Of a DNA stretch of 64,000 nt, positions 1 to 9,233 are shown one piece after another; position 1 is the first letter of the stretch, and each line of letters opens with the position of its first letter. The stretch is from Lachnospiraceae bacterium KH1T2 (GTDB taxonomy: Bacteria; Bacillota; Clostridia; Lachnospirales; Lachnospiraceae): NCBI GenBank assembly GCA_900114405.1, contig FOSY01000002.1, positions 186,001 to 250,000 of the forward strand. The letters run 5' to 3'. The notes under the pieces were generated by a model that saw nothing but the letters and a program-made list of their open reading frames with translations, searched no databases and was not told the origin of the DNA. The position numbers and the translations under genes were made by a program.

Positions 1-1074
1 CACTTTTGCCATGATATCAAGTGCAAAAGAGTCGATTCTAAGCGACGGAAGTGATATATTTACATACTTATCACTGTAATTATCAATAAGCCAGTTTACT
101 AACTCACCAAGCCCTGAAAAATCTGATGTTGAGAGCGAACTGAGAGTAATTTCATCCTGTCCTGTTGAGTCAAGAATTGCTTTTGCCTTCTTTTTAAGGA
201 AATCAAGACTTCTCTCTCTCACAGGCCTGTAAATCTGGCCAGCCTGGCAAAATCTACAACCTCTGATGCAGCCTCTCATTACTTCGAGCACAGCTCTATC
301 CTGTGTTACACGGATATATGGAACTATAGGCGCATCAGGATATTCAACGCTGTCCATATCCATCACGATCTGCTTTTTGACAGTCCTGGGCGCTTCTGGA
401 ATAACAGGGTCGAAACTCTTTACTGTTCCATCCTCGTTATATGATGTTTCATAAAACTGTGGTACATATATTCCCGGAATCTGACATGCCTTGACCAGAA
501 AATCTTTTCTCGTACCGCCCTCAGCCTTAACTTTTTTATAAAGATCAAAAAGCGGATCATAAGAAATTTCGCCTTCACCGATATAGAACATATCAAAGAA
601 TTCCGCGATAGGCTCCGGATTATACGAACACGGACCTCCGCCTATAACAATCGGATCATTCTCTGCACGTTCTGCCGCATTCAACGGTATTCCCGAAAGA
701 TCAAGTACCTGCAATATGTTTGTGTAGCACATTTCATACTGCAAAGTGATTCCAAGAAAATCAAAATTCCTAACCGGGTCTTGTGATTCCAGCGCAAAAA
801 GAGGGATATTCTTATCCCTCATGATTTTGTCGAGATCAGTCCATGGTGAGTAAACTCTCTCGCACCAGATATCATTGCGCTTATTAAACATATCATAGAG
901 AATCTGAATGCCTAAGTGAGACATTCCAATCTCGTAAACATCCGGAAAGCACATTGCAAACCTGATGTCAACTTTCTCCTTATCCTTATAAACTGCATTA
1001 ATCTCATTGCCGATATAACGTTCCGGCTTTTCGATTGAAAGTAATAGCTCATCACTAAGCGCTTGTTTTTTCAT
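1..1074 (-). CDS. B12-binding-domain radical SAM protein, TIGR03960 family (3' end cut by window)
   Basis: The gene starts at ATG 1074 and runs off the left edge, so only 358 codons are visible. The N-terminal part (roughly residues 30-200) has the Rossmann-like layout of B12-binding radical SAM proteins, including IGMSHLGIQ and VIGGGPCSYNPEP. The radical SAM core follows with the cluster motif CIRGCRFC (CxxxCxxC), which should bind a 4Fe-4S cluster that cleaves S-adenosylmethionine. TIGR03960 proteins are usually about 600 residues and their substrate is not known to me. It lies 30 bp downstream of the his operon and is probably read through from it. The family call is secure; the reaction is not. 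Confidence 0.85.
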   Translation of the reverse strand, partial: MKKQALSDELLLSIEKPERYIGNEINAVYKDKEKVDIRFAMCFPDVYEIGMSHLGIQILYDMFNKRNDIWCERVYSPWTDLDKIMRDKNIPLFALESQDPVRNFDFLGITLQYEMCYTNILQVLDLSGIPLNAAERAENDPIVIGGGPCSYNPEPIAEFFDMFYIGEGEISYDPLFDLYKKVKAEGGTRKDFLVKACQIPGIYVPQFYETSYNEDGTVKSFDPVIPEAPRTVKKQIVMDMDSVEYPDAPIVPYIRVTQDRAVLEVMRGCIRGCRFCQAGQIYRPVRERSLDFLKKKAKAILDSTGQDEITLSSLSTSDFSGLGELVNWLIDNYSDKYVNISLPSLRIDSFALDIMAKV

Positions 1075-1104
1075 TAACTCTTATTTCTCTATCTTTCATA
1101 AATT

Positions 1105-2424
1105 TTATCTGTGACTTAGCTCTTTAGAAACGTCTTCCAAAGATAATCCTTTTTCTGCCATCAGTAGCATTACCTGATAAGCCAGGTCAGAAATGGAATA
1201 TCTGAGTTCTTCCGGATCAGGATTTTTAGACTCGATTATAACCTCAGTACATTCTTCTCCAAACTTCTTAAGTATTTTATCAAGACCTCTGTCAAAGATG
1301 TAATTTGTATATGAATCATCCGCATGATTTTCCTTGCGTTCAAGAATACGCTTATATACTTCCTGAAGTACCCTCATCGGATTTGTTTCATCAGGTCTTT
1401 TCTTCATCATGTCATTGAAAAAACATGATCTAGAACCAGTATGACATGCTGCGCCCACCTGATATACACGTGCAAGTATCGTATCTAAATCGCAGTCGGC
1501 GGTAAGACTCTTAACAAATTGATAATGACCGGAAGTATCACCTTTTACCCACAGTTCATCTCTGCTTCGACTCCAATATGTCATGATTCCGGTTTCTACA
1601 GTCTTCTGATAAGCTTCTTCATTCATATAAGCCATCATAAGCACATCATCAGTCTTATAATCCTGAACAATAACTGGAAGCATACCATCTGAATTAAGCT
1701 TAAAGTCTTCCCATCTGTATTTGCTGTCAAACGTGTTTACAGCAATTCCAAGACTCTTGCACTGTCTCTTAAAGCTCATAAATTCCTTATATAATTTATT
1801 AAAATCACCGCCTGCAACTCCAGTGATTTCAAACTTTCTGAGATCAGCTGCTGCATCATGGAAAGTTTTTCTATTATACAGCGGAACAAGTCCCATTACA
1901 ATAGGATGAATATTATGAGTGCAGTTCAAAAGCACCCATTCGGCGCACTTTTCAAGCTCATCTTCATTTTTTATAAGTATAGAGCTTGAATAGTTCTTGA
2001 CCTCATTTTTAATGTTGTCAAGCTGCTCTGATCTGTCAACACATACTGAAATGTGTTCTCTTCCAAACCTACGTCCTGCGTCTTCAATAAGTCTTCCAGA
2101 ACTTTCCGGATCGTAATAAATGCAGGCTTTTGCACACCCCGCATATATCATCTGCTTAATGCGATCAAGACTGTTGTATTTTGCAACTCCGACGACCGGT
2201 ATATCCACTGTTCGACATATATTACGGATTATGGTGATGTTCTTTGTATGAGCTTCGTCTTCACAAGAAAAATCAAATACAAATATTGCATCTGCACCGT
2301 AATTGTCATATGACAAAGCAAGACCAACAGGATCTTCTATAACTGTTCTGTTAGCTTCATAGGTATCTACAGCTTCTCCGTTAATGAGATAAATACACGG
2401 AATAATCTGCTTATAATCAATCAA
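1105..2424 (-). CDS. hisIE: HisIE (phosphoribosyl-AMP cyclohydrolase / phosphoribosyl-ATP diphosphatase) with an N-terminal degenerate HisF/HisA-like barrel
   Basis: This 439-residue protein has three parts. Residues 1-230 resemble HisF/HisA (IIPC near the N-terminus, D51, D130, a phosphate-loop-like ITGVAGG around 200-206), but the first catalytic Asp position of HisF is Tyr12 and the first phosphate loop reads VVGVAKY. Residues 235-340 are HisI, with the metal ligands of DCDLD (310-314) and C327/C334 in ACHTGSRSC. Residues 352-439 are HisE with [11 protein letters not shown] (388-398). HisI and HisE catalyse steps 2 and 3 of histidine synthesis in the cytoplasm. The start is a TTG (2422-2424) behind AAAGGAA. 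It is the last his gene of the operon. The N-terminal barrel looks catalytically dead by eye. Confidence 0.9.
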   Translation of the reverse strand: MIDYKQIIPCIYLINGEAVDTYEANRTVIEDPVGLALSYDNYGADAIFVFDFSCEDEAHTKNITIIRNICRTVDIPVVGVAKYNSLDRIKQMIYAGCAKACIYYDPESSGRLIEDAGRRFGREHISVCVDRSEQLDNIKNEVKNYSSSILIKNEDELEKCAEWVLLNCTHNIHPIVMGLVPLYNRKTFHDAAADLRKFEITGVAGGDFNKLYKEFMSFKRQCKSLGIAVNTFDSKYRWEDFKLNSDGMLPVIVQDYKTDDVLMMAYMNEEAYQKTVETGIMTYWSRSRDELWVKGDTSGHYQFVKSLTADCDLDTILARVYQVGAACHTGSRSCFFNDMMKKRPDETNPMRVLQEVYKRILERKENHADDSYTNYIFDRGLDKILKKFGEECTEVIIESKNPDPEELRYSISDLAYQVMLLMAEKGLSLEDVSKELSHR

Positions 2425-2469
2425 TGCTTATTCCTTTCTCAATACAACTAAAGTCACTACATTAGTATC

Positions 2470-3060
2470 TCACAAACTACCCTTTGTTGACAATACATCA
2501 ATTATTCTTGGATCAAATGACACCGCCATATCCAATGCTTTAGCAAATGCCTTGAATATCGCTTCGATCACATGATGATCATTTGTACCAGACATTTTCC
2601 GGATATGTATATTCATCATCGCACTGTATGATACGGCATAAAAAAATTCATTTACAAGCTGTGTATCAAGGGAGCCGCATCTTTCCGTAAGAAAATCACA
2701 ATCAAAATTCAGATAAGGCCTTCCTGAAAGATCTACTGCACTCAGTATCAGAGCGTCGTCCATAGGAAGAATAAAATGTCCATACCTTTTTATCCCTTTT
2801 TTATCACCTACGGCCTTTTGAATTGCCTGTCCAAGAACTATTCCGCAGTCTTCTACTGTATGATGCGCATCTACGTTCAGATCACCTGTACATTTCAAAG
2901 TCAGATCAAAAAGTCCATGCCTTGTAAAGCCATCAAGCATATGGTCGAAAAATCCAATACCGGTATCGATATCAGATTTTCCGCTTCCATCTAAATTAAG
3001 TTCAATCTTTATGTCAGTTTCTCTGGTCTTTCTGTTTACCAAAGCTTTTCTTTCCATCAT
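2470..3060 (-). CDS. hisB: Imidazoleglycerol-phosphate dehydratase
   Basis: This 196-residue protein matches the usual length of monofunctional HisB. It carries both manganese-binding repeats: DAHHTVEDCG in the first half and NDHHVIEAIF in the second. It dehydrates imidazoleglycerol phosphate to imidazole acetol phosphate, step 6 of histidine synthesis. The first ATG overlaps the hisD stop by one base, which implies translational coupling; a second ATG one codon later is better spaced (7 nt) from the GAGG site and may be the true start. There is no phosphatase domain fused, unlike the enterobacterial HisB. Confidence 0.96.
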   Translation of the reverse strand: MMERKALVNRKTRETDIKIELNLDGSGKSDIDTGIGFFDHMLDGFTRHGLFDLTLKCTGDLNVDAHHTVEDCGIVLGQAIQKAVGDKKGIKRYGHFILPMDDALILSAVDLSGRPYLNFDCDFLTERCGSLDTQLVNEFFYAVSYSAMMNIHIRKMSGTNDHHVIEAIFKAFAKALDMAVSFDPRIIDVLSTKGSL

Positions 3061-4364
3061 CAGTCCTCATCTTCAAATCTGACAGCAATCGAATTTGCGT
3101 GGGCTGTCAACTGTTCAGCAGCAGCAAATGCTTCTATATCGTTGTGAATCTTCCTCAATGCCTCTTTCGAATATGAGATCACTGAAGATTTTTTTATGAA
3201 ATCATCTACAGAAAGCGGTGAGAAAAATTTCGCTGTTCCATTTGTAGGAAGAACATGATTTGGTCCTGCAAAGTAATCGCCAAGCGGCTCTGAAGAGTAC
3301 GTACCAAGGAAAATAGCACCTGCATTTCGAATTTTAGTCATTGTTCCCCATGGATCCGCTGTAACAATTTCGAGGTGTTCTGAAGCAATCTCATTCACAA
3401 TATCGTAGGCGTCGTCTTTATTATCAGCTACCAATGCATATCCATAATTTTCAAGAGATTTCGAAATTATTTCTCTGCGGCTTAATTTTTCAAGATATTT
3501 ATCTATCTCACATGAAACCTCTTCTGCAAGCTTGCGGCTTGTTGTAACAAGTATTGCTGAAGCTAATTCGTCATGCTCCGCCTGGCTTAGAAGATCTGCC
3601 GCCACATAATGTGGATTAGAGGTTTCGTCTGCAAGAACCATGATTTCCGAAGGTCCTGCGATCGAATCAATACTTACATGTCCATAGACCTCTCTCTTTG
3701 CCAACGCAACAAAGATATTTCCGGGGCCAACTATCTTGTCAACTTTCGGAATGCTTTCAGTTCCAAAAGCAAGTGCAGCTATCGCTTGTGCTCCACCCGT
3801 CTTAAATATGTTCTTGATCCCCAAAAGGCTTGCTGCTGCGAGTACCTGCGGATTTACTTTTCCGTCAGACCTGCATGGTGTTACCATTATGATCTCATCA
3901 ACACCGGCAACAATTGCAGGAACACAATTCATAAGAACAGATGAGGGGTAAACCGCTTTTCCTCCCGGTACATACACCCCAACTCTTTGAAGCGGTGTTA
4001 TGCGCTGTCCAAGGATCGAGCCATCTGGCCTTGTAGTAAAAAAGCTCTGGCGTTTCTGACATTCATGAAAGCTACGAATATTGGCAATTGAACGTTCCAT
4101 AACGCCCATTAGCTCTTCACCTACTATATCGACAGCTTCAGCAATTTCCGCATCTGTAACTTTGAAATTTTTTTCTGTAAGCTCAGCCTTATCAAATCTT
4201 TTCGCATATTCAAAAATAGCTTTATCACCATTTTTACGAACATTAAAAATTATCTCACGAACAGTACCTTCATATTCCGTATAATTAGAGGGACTTCTCT
4301 TAAGTAATGTGTCAAGAAGATTTCCTTTAGTTGTTTCGTTTAGATCTACGATCTTTATGCCCAT
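3060..4364 (-). CDS. hisD: Histidinol dehydrogenase
   Basis: At 434 residues this is a full-length HisD, which oxidises L-histidinol to L-histidine in two NAD-dependent steps using a zinc ion. Visible family signatures are GGKAVYPSSVLMN, the long block VGPGNIFVALAKREV followed by IAGPSE, LSQAEHDE and ASEHLEI (zinc and catalytic His region), and AGPNHVLPT. The start at 4364 has an AAGGAG site 6 nt upstream. It sits between hisG (11-bp gap) and hisB (1-bp overlap), so it is part of the same transcript. Confidence 0.97.
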   Translation of the reverse strand: MGIKIVDLNETTKGNLLDTLLKRSPSNYTEYEGTVREIIFNVRKNGDKAIFEYAKRFDKAELTEKNFKVTDAEIAEAVDIVGEELMGVMERSIANIRSFHECQKRQSFFTTRPDGSILGQRITPLQRVGVYVPGGKAVYPSSVLMNCVPAIVAGVDEIIMVTPCRSDGKVNPQVLAAASLLGIKNIFKTGGAQAIAALAFGTESIPKVDKIVGPGNIFVALAKREVYGHVSIDSIAGPSEIMVLADETSNPHYVAADLLSQAEHDELASAILVTTSRKLAEEVSCEIDKYLEKLSRREIISKSLENYGYALVADNKDDAYDIVNEIASEHLEIVTADPWGTMTKIRNAGAIFLGTYSSEPLGDYFAGPNHVLPTNGTAKFFSPLSVDDFIKKSSVISYSKEALRKIHNDIEAFAAAEQLTAHANSIAVRFEDED

Positions 4365-4375
4365 CTTTCTCTCCT

Positions 4376-5011
4376 TTACAGCTTTTCTTTAAGTTCATTT
4401 ATGATGCTTCTGATTCGTTGCTGTTCAAGTCGCATCGAAACCTGATTTACAACCATTCTGGCAGAAAGCGGACATACTTCTTCCAAAACCGTAAGACCAT
4501 TTTCGCGAAGCGTAGTTCCCGTTTCGACTATATCCACGATCACATCGCTTAATCCTACTATCGGCGCAAGCTCTATTGATCCATTAAGTTTAATGATGTC
4601 TACGGTCTGATGCTTTTTATTATGAAAATAATCCTTTGCTATCTTTGGATATTTCGTAGCAACGCGTATCATTTCGTGATGCTTAAGCTTTTCCTCTGCT
4701 TCCTTAGGTCCACACACACACATACGGCACTTGCCGAATCCCAGATCAAGAACTTCGAAAATATTCCTGTTTTCTTCCATGATGATATCTTTTCCGGTAA
4801 CACCTATATCTGCTGCACCATGTTCAACATATGTCGGTACATCCGGTCCCTTTGCAAGGAAAAACTTAAGTTTCTTTTCCTCATTTACAAAGATGAGCTT
4901 TCTGGAATCTTTATCCTTCATTTCTTCACAACCAAGTCCGATTCCCTCAAGCGCTGCAAGTGTTTTATCTGCAAGTCTTCCTTTGGTCAATGCAAATGTC
5001 AAATATCTCAA
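4376..5011 (-). CDS. hisG: ATP phosphoribosyltransferase, short catalytic form (HisG-S)
   Basis: HisG condenses ATP with PRPP, the first committed step of histidine synthesis. The protein has 211 residues, the short form that lacks the C-terminal regulatory domain and needs HisZ, which is encoded just upstream. Motifs seen are GAADIGVTGKD and the PRPP-binding DIVETGTTLREN near residue 165. Translation starts at a TTG (5011) behind AAAGGAGG, overlapping the hisZ stop as TTGA, which suggests coupled synthesis of the two subunits. Confidence 0.96.
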   Translation of the reverse strand: MRYLTFALTKGRLADKTLAALEGIGLGCEEMKDKDSRKLIFVNEEKKLKFFLAKGPDVPTYVEHGAADIGVTGKDIIMEENRNIFEVLDLGFGKCRMCVCGPKEAEEKLKHHEMIRVATKYPKIAKDYFHNKKHQTVDIIKLNGSIELAPIVGLSDVIVDIVETGTTLRENGLTVLEEVCPLSARMVVNQVSMRLEQQRIRSIINELKEKL

Positions 5012-6222
5012 AGCTCTGCCTCCTTTCGTGTGCCGTTTTCAAGCCATATAACTTTAGATGCATGTATTTCAGAAGCATGTGAAAGGTACTGCTCTTTAGA
5101 AATATAATTTCTTGCTTTAAGCATTTCTGTATCAATTCCTTCTGACCTGAGCTCTGCTGAAAGTTTTACAGCTTCCGCATAACTTGCTTCATCATAAACG
5201 ATGATCATTCTATTGTACTTAGTCAATATCTCAATGTGCTGAGCCTTTAATGTATTCAATATCTGATCAACTACAACCGTAAAGCCTATTGCAGCGCTAT
5301 TCTTGCCAAATTTTTCAACGAGGTGATCGTATCTTCCACCCCTTATGACTGCATCACCAGTTCCAAAGGTATAAGCATTAAAAACTATGCCGGTATAGTA
5401 ATTAAGTTTTGAAAGCATCCCTAAGTCAAATGAAACATATTCTTGTACACCATAAACCCCAAGACGATCATAGAGTTCTTTTAACCTATTGAGTGCATTT
5501 ACACTCCTGTCGATCGTTTTCACGGGAGCAAGCGCAGAATCAAGTATTTCAGGTCCTCCTGCAAAATCAGAAAATGACGCAAGTCCCTGCTTTATCTCAT
5601 CATTAACCGAAAGTCCATCAATGAGATCCATCGTTCCAAAGTAGTTCTTATTGCGAATATGTTCGCTAAGCTCTTCTTCCTCGGCTTTACTTAATCCTGC
5701 AGCCTCAGCAAGGCCTCTGAAGTACTCTTCATTACCTATGCATATCTGAAAATCTTTAAGACCAACTGACTTTAAGAGTTCTACTGCCATGCTGATCATC
5801 TCAGCATCAGCCTCAACAGATTCATCCCCAAGATACTCCACGCCAAGTTCGGTTATTTCCTTAAGTTTTCCCTGCAGATCAGAACGATTCGAAAATGTTT
5901 TACCCAGATAGCAAAGTCTCTTTGGGAGAGAATCCTCCATAAAATACTTAACAGCTGAACGCACTACACCCGGAGTAAAATCAGGTCTGAGTGCGAGCGT
6001 GTTATTCTCACTATCAAAAAACTTATATATTTCATGAGATGGTGTAGTGCCGATTTCATGTGAATAAATATCATAATATTCAAATGAAGGAGTTTCGATA
6101 TCCTGATATCCAAAACTCCTGACCTTTTTTCTAAGGGTGGTCTCCAGCGTGATCATCTCGACCATTTCGTCGCCGTATATATCACGAACACCCTCGGGAG
6201 TATGAAGCAGACGATTTTCCAT
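5008..6222 (-). CDS. hisZ: ATP phosphoribosyltransferase regulatory subunit (histidyl-tRNA synthetase paralogue)
   Basis: This 404-residue protein has the class II synthetase fold of HisRS (LALRPDFTPGV, YYTGIVFNAYTFG, GGRYDHLVEKFG). It is called HisZ because it leads the his operon and pairs with a short HisG. HisZ forms a hetero-octamer with HisG-S and carries feedback inhibition by histidine. It is the first gene of the operon, with AAAGGA 9 nt before the ATG. A true HisRS is less likely given the context. Confidence 0.93.
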   Translation of the reverse strand: MENRLLHTPEGVRDIYGDEMVEMITLETTLRKKVRSFGYQDIETPSFEYYDIYSHEIGTTPSHEIYKFFDSENNTLALRPDFTPGVVRSAVKYFMEDSLPKRLCYLGKTFSNRSDLQGKLKEITELGVEYLGDESVEADAEMISMAVELLKSVGLKDFQICIGNEEYFRGLAEAAGLSKAEEEELSEHIRNKNYFGTMDLIDGLSVNDEIKQGLASFSDFAGGPEILDSALAPVKTIDRSVNALNRLKELYDRLGVYGVQEYVSFDLGMLSKLNYYTGIVFNAYTFGTGDAVIRGGRYDHLVEKFGKNSAAIGFTVVVDQILNTLKAQHIEILTKYNRMIIVYDEASYAEAVKLSAELRSEGIDTEMLKARNYISKEQYLSHASEIHASKVIWLENGTRKEAEL

Positions 6223-6245
6223 AAGTTTTATCCTTTCGCTTTACC

Positions 6246-6271
6246 GAGGTAACGCGTTAACTTGCTACCTC
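6246..6271 (-). promoter_or_regulatory. Hairpin and palindrome in the his operon leader
   Basis: The leader between the his promoter and hisZ can form a stem of 8 pairs, GAGGTAGC against GTTACCTC on the transcribed strand (one G-U pair), with a 10-nt loop. The loop region also contains the perfect DNA palindrome TAACGCGTTA (6251-6260). There is no U-tract, so it is not a terminator. It may be an operator or an mRNA structure; no regulator is known from this sequence. Confidence 0.4.
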
Positions 6272-6293
6272 TCTACCATATTGAATTGTTATG

Positions 6294-6323
6294 ATTATAC
6301 TAGGATTTAATCTCTATTGTCAA
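6294..6323 (-). promoter_or_regulatory. Sigma-A-type promoter of the his operon
   Basis: On the minus strand a consensus -35 TTGACA (6318-6323) is separated by 18 bp from a consensus -10 TATAAT (6294-6299). The -35 lies inside the last codons of recU. Transcription would start near 6287 and give a leader of about 65 nt before hisZ, too short for a T-box. Confidence 0.85.
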
Positions 6324-6840
6324 GGTCTATCTGAACTGTATCAAGATATGGCAACAAAACACCATTGCCACGCGGAATTATATATTTTTCATCGATCTCA
6401 TCAAATCTAAAACTGCGGCGGCCACCTTCTTCCCAACGTTTCCAGAAGCCTTCCAGTTGTCTAAAAGTCAAATAATAAAAAATATCTCTTGTAGTATAAT
6501 GAATCAAAAAAAATGCAATCCCCCCTTGTTTCTCAAACTCCCTCATAAATTTAACCTGATGTTCATGAATATTAGCAAGCGTAAATGTATCTACCTTACA
6601 TTCTTTTGCATCAAAGCATAACGGTATCCCCTGTACAACACCGATATAATCGACAGTACTTTTTTTATCAAAATATGCTAATTTAATAGTTCTCGAACCT
6701 TTATCGAATTCTATAGGTGTTATTGGTGTAGGAATTTTTTGGATGAGACAAAGATGATTTTCCAGATATTTTTCATTTGTTCTATTTATCATTTCTTCGA
6801 GCTCCGAACCTCGGAGCCCTCGTGATTTCCATGTAGCCAT
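6307..6840 (-). CDS. recU: Holliday junction resolvase RecU
   Basis: RecU cleaves Holliday junctions during recombination and chromosome segregation in Bacillota. The 177-residue protein shows the nuclease core STVDYIGVVQG (D64) followed by FDAKE (D77, K79), where the usual Glu of the E-x-K pair is a conservative Asp. The N-terminal SRGLRGSELEEMIN matches the family's opening NRGxxLE segment. The start ATG has a strong AGGAGGT site. It follows the pseudouridine synthase gene by 2 bp. Family members are about 200 residues, so this one is slightly short. It is not next to a penicillin-binding protein gene as in Bacillus. Confidence 0.9.
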   Translation of the reverse strand: MATWKSRGLRGSELEEMINRTNEKYLENHLCLIQKIPTPITPIEFDKGSRTIKLAYFDKKSTVDYIGVVQGIPLCFDAKECKVDTFTLANIHEHQVKFMREFEKQGGIAFFLIHYTTRDIFYYLTFRQLEGFWKRWEEGGRRSFRFDEIDEKYIIPRGNGVLLPYLDTVQIDLDNRD

Positions 6841-6842
6841 TC

Positions 6843-7844
6843 TTACCTCCTGAATTTGAGAAGTGAATTTATATCAGAAGGAAGGACCGCTGTGATTTTT
6901 TTGCCCGAAATATCAGCAAAATCGCCATCGAGTTTCGGAAACTCTAAACAATACGCATGCAAAAGCTGACGTTTTATTTTAAGCTTTTCTGTTGTTCCAA
7001 GGCTTTCTTTATTTCCATATTTCAGGTCACCAAGAAGTGGGTGGCCAATTGAAGAAAAGTGTGCTCTTATCTGATGTGAACGCCCTGTAACAAGAAGCAC
7101 TTCTACATACGAAATATCACATCCATCTACTGTAAAACTCTCTAAAACACGGTACTGAGTTATTACTGGAAGAGCCCCCTCAGATTCCGTATCCCTGATC
7201 ACCACTTCATTCTTTTTCTTGTCTTTGACAAGCCATCCTTTGAGTTCCCCTTCTCCTTCAAGCCTACCGGAACACAGGCATCTATAATACTTATGAACCG
7301 ATCTGTCTTTAATAATATTATTCATCTGCTGTAAACCTTTTATGGTTTTTCCGCATATGACGATTCCACTTGTATTACGATCAAGTCTATTACAGATAGA
7401 AGGCTTGACCGTCCTTGATTTAAGGTTGACTTTTTCTGCAAAATAGGCGAGTAATTCATCATTAAGCGAAACTTTACCGGTTTCATCCGATTGCGTGAGT
7501 ATTCCCGCCGGCTTATTTACCAACAAAACATTTTCATCTTCAAAAATTATGTTTTTCTTAAATGCATTAAGTGCCGACTTAGACACTGATTCTGTTCGCT
7601 TTGAATCTTTTGCCTTCTCTGCAGGTGTTTCAAACTTCTGAAAGGTCTCATCCGAAAACCAGATCTGAACAACATCACCGGCTTTTAGCGATTCATTTCC
7701 TGTCGCTTTTTTATGATTTAAATCAATATTTTTCTTGCGGATCGCTTTTCTTATAACGCTCATCGGCGCAAGTTTCATCACTTTTGCTACATATTTTATC
7801 AATGTCTGACCTTCATCAGCCTTTGAAACATTAAATGCTTTCAA
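6843..7844 (-). CDS. RluA-family 23S rRNA pseudouridine synthase with S4 domain
   Basis: The N-terminal 75 residues form an S4 RNA-binding domain (VAKVMKLAPMSVIRKAIRKK). The catalytic domain contains CNRLDRNTSGIVICGK, in which the RLD aspartate is the nucleophile, and the later GRSHQIRAHFSSIGHPLLGD motif. It should convert specific 23S rRNA uridines to pseudouridine (RluC/RluD type; target not determinable). I place the start at TTG 7842-7844, with AAGGAG about 9 nt upstream. A longer frame reaches an ATG-type start at 7928, but that would overlap the preceding gene by 71 bp and add residues foreign to the family. Confidence 0.88.
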   Translation of the reverse strand: MKAFNVSKADEGQTLIKYVAKVMKLAPMSVIRKAIRKKNIDLNHKKATGNESLKAGDVVQIWFSDETFQKFETPAEKAKDSKRTESVSKSALNAFKKNIIFEDENVLLVNKPAGILTQSDETGKVSLNDELLAYFAEKVNLKSRTVKPSICNRLDRNTSGIVICGKTIKGLQQMNNIIKDRSVHKYYRCLCSGRLEGEGELKGWLVKDKKKNEVVIRDTESEGALPVITQYRVLESFTVDGCDISYVEVLLVTGRSHQIRAHFSSIGHPLLGDLKYGNKESLGTTEKLKIKRQLLHAYCLEFPKLDGDFADISGKKITAVLPSDINSLLKFRR

Positions 7845-7857
7845 AAAATTACACTCC

Positions 7858-8430
7858 TTATAATGATATCGCCTTAATAAGATCCAGCATTTCAGCATCT
7901 GCGCTGTTTGCCGTAACGTTTTTCTCATTAAGATAAATCAATCTGTTTTTATACTTATCAAGATCTAAGAAAACCTTTATATTCCAGTTCTTAAATCCAC
8001 TCTTTTTAGTAATATACGAAAAATATCTTTCAAGTCTCTGCGTATCCACGCCGCTGTATTCAGAAAATCCTATGATATTTTTATTGACAACAGCAATACT
8101 ATTCAACCCATAGGAACTTTCATCAGTGGTAACAACGCAGTCATACAAAACCGGAATATTGCCCTTTACTGCTTCGATCTGTTCATAAGTCTCGGTTTTT
8201 CCAGTTTTAAATCTTAAAAACATTATAAGATTAACAGCTGACATGGCAGCGGGAATCGTTGATATAATTGCACATATAATAAAAACTTTACCGTACTGAA
8301 CCATAACAACGCGTCCCATAAGCACCAGAAAAAGCGTGAACGCAAGCATAGCTGCCGTTCTTAAGGCTACAGTTTTATGGCGTAAATTGAGATAGCCATA
8401 CTTTCCCTTTTCTATTTTCATTATCATCAT
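7858..8430 (-). CDS. Small membrane protein of unknown function
   Basis: I do not recognise this 190-residue protein. Two hydrophobic segments are visible (about residues 25-43 and 48-72), followed by a soluble C-terminal domain of about 115 residues with no known motif (SSYGLNSIAVVNKNIIGFSE). The start overlaps the stop of the upstream dehydrogenase as ATGA, and the next gene follows closely, so it is part of a tight operon. A start at the later in-frame ATG (residue 4) is also possible. Confidence 0.7.
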   Translation of the reverse strand: MMIMKIEKGKYGYLNLRHKTVALRTAAMLAFTLFLVLMGRVVMVQYGKVFIICAIISTIPAAMSAVNLIMFLRFKTGKTETYEQIEAVKGNIPVLYDCVVTTDESSYGLNSIAVVNKNIIGFSEYSGVDTQRLERYFSYITKKSGFKNWNIKVFLDLDKYKNRLIYLNEKNVTANSADAEMLDLIKAISL

Positions 8431-9194
8431 TTCCCAAACATATTCATCAATTTTATAAGCAGTGAATGCGGAAGCACTTTACATATTACTCTGGCAAGTT
8501 TCATTGAAATACCATAAACTGAAAGTTCTCTGGAAGCAGACGCATCTGCAAGTGCCCGCGCAACAACTTTTGAAGGTGATGCCATGACCAGTTTTTTATA
8601 AAAAGCAACATGTGTATGCTTTTCAGCAATTCCAAAGAACTCTGTTTTTACCGGTCCTGGACATACAGCAGTAACACAGATGCCCTCATTTTTTAATTCC
8701 TCTTTCAAAGCTCTGGAGAAACTCAAAACATACGACTTTGATGCCGCATATACTGCAAATTTTGGCTGTGGTAAAAAAGCTGCTCCTGAAGCCATATTAA
8801 TAATATGCGCACCTCTTCCCATAAACGGCAGTGCCATATATGTGATCTTAGTAAGAGCAACATCGTTTAGCTTTACCATATTTATATTTTCTGCTATTGA
8901 AAGTTCTTCAAAACGTCCAATAACTCCCATTCCTGCACTATTAACAAGAATCCTGATATCAGGCTGTTCCTGTGTGAGTTTTTCTTCAATCACATCAAAA
9001 CCTGAGTTTTCTGTAAGATCAGCCTCGATAGGAATGATCTTACTTCCAAACGTTTCTTTTATTGACTCTAATCTTCGACCTCTTCTGGCAACGATCCAAA
9101 TTTCATCTAAATTTTTACCTTTTGACGCTATCACACGTGTAAATTCTCTTCCCATACCTGACGAAGCGCCTGTGATCAAAGCTATTTTTTTCAT
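8427..9194 (-). CDS. Short-chain dehydrogenase/reductase
   Basis: This is a classical SDR of 255 residues: nucleotide-binding TGASSGMG at residues 8-15, NSAG near 87, catalytic Ser in MASGAAF and the active-site YAASK near 150, then PGPVKTEF. The substrate cannot be read from the sequence; the length and C-terminal basic-hydrophobic stretch resemble the DltE/YqjQ-type group. The ATG has GGAG 8 nt upstream, and the stop overlaps the next gene. Confidence 0.9.
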   Translation of the reverse strand: MKKIALITGASSGMGREFTRVIASKGKNLDEIWIVARRGRRLESIKETFGSKIIPIEADLTENSGFDVIEEKLTQEQPDIRILVNSAGMGVIGRFEELSIAENINMVKLNDVALTKITYMALPFMGRGAHIINMASGAAFLPQPKFAVYAASKSYVLSFSRALKEELKNEGICVTAVCPGPVKTEFFGIAEKHTHVAFYKKLVMASPSKVVARALADASASRELSVYGISMKLARVICKVLPHSLLIKLMNMFGK

Positions 9195-9233
9195 TTACGA
9201 TTCTCCGTATCTTTAGTACATCGTATATTATTT

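Noticed and set aside
7845..7928. Longer start for the pseudouridine synthase
   Set aside because: It would overlap the upstream gene by 71 bp and has no ribosome site, while TTG 7844 has AAGGAG.
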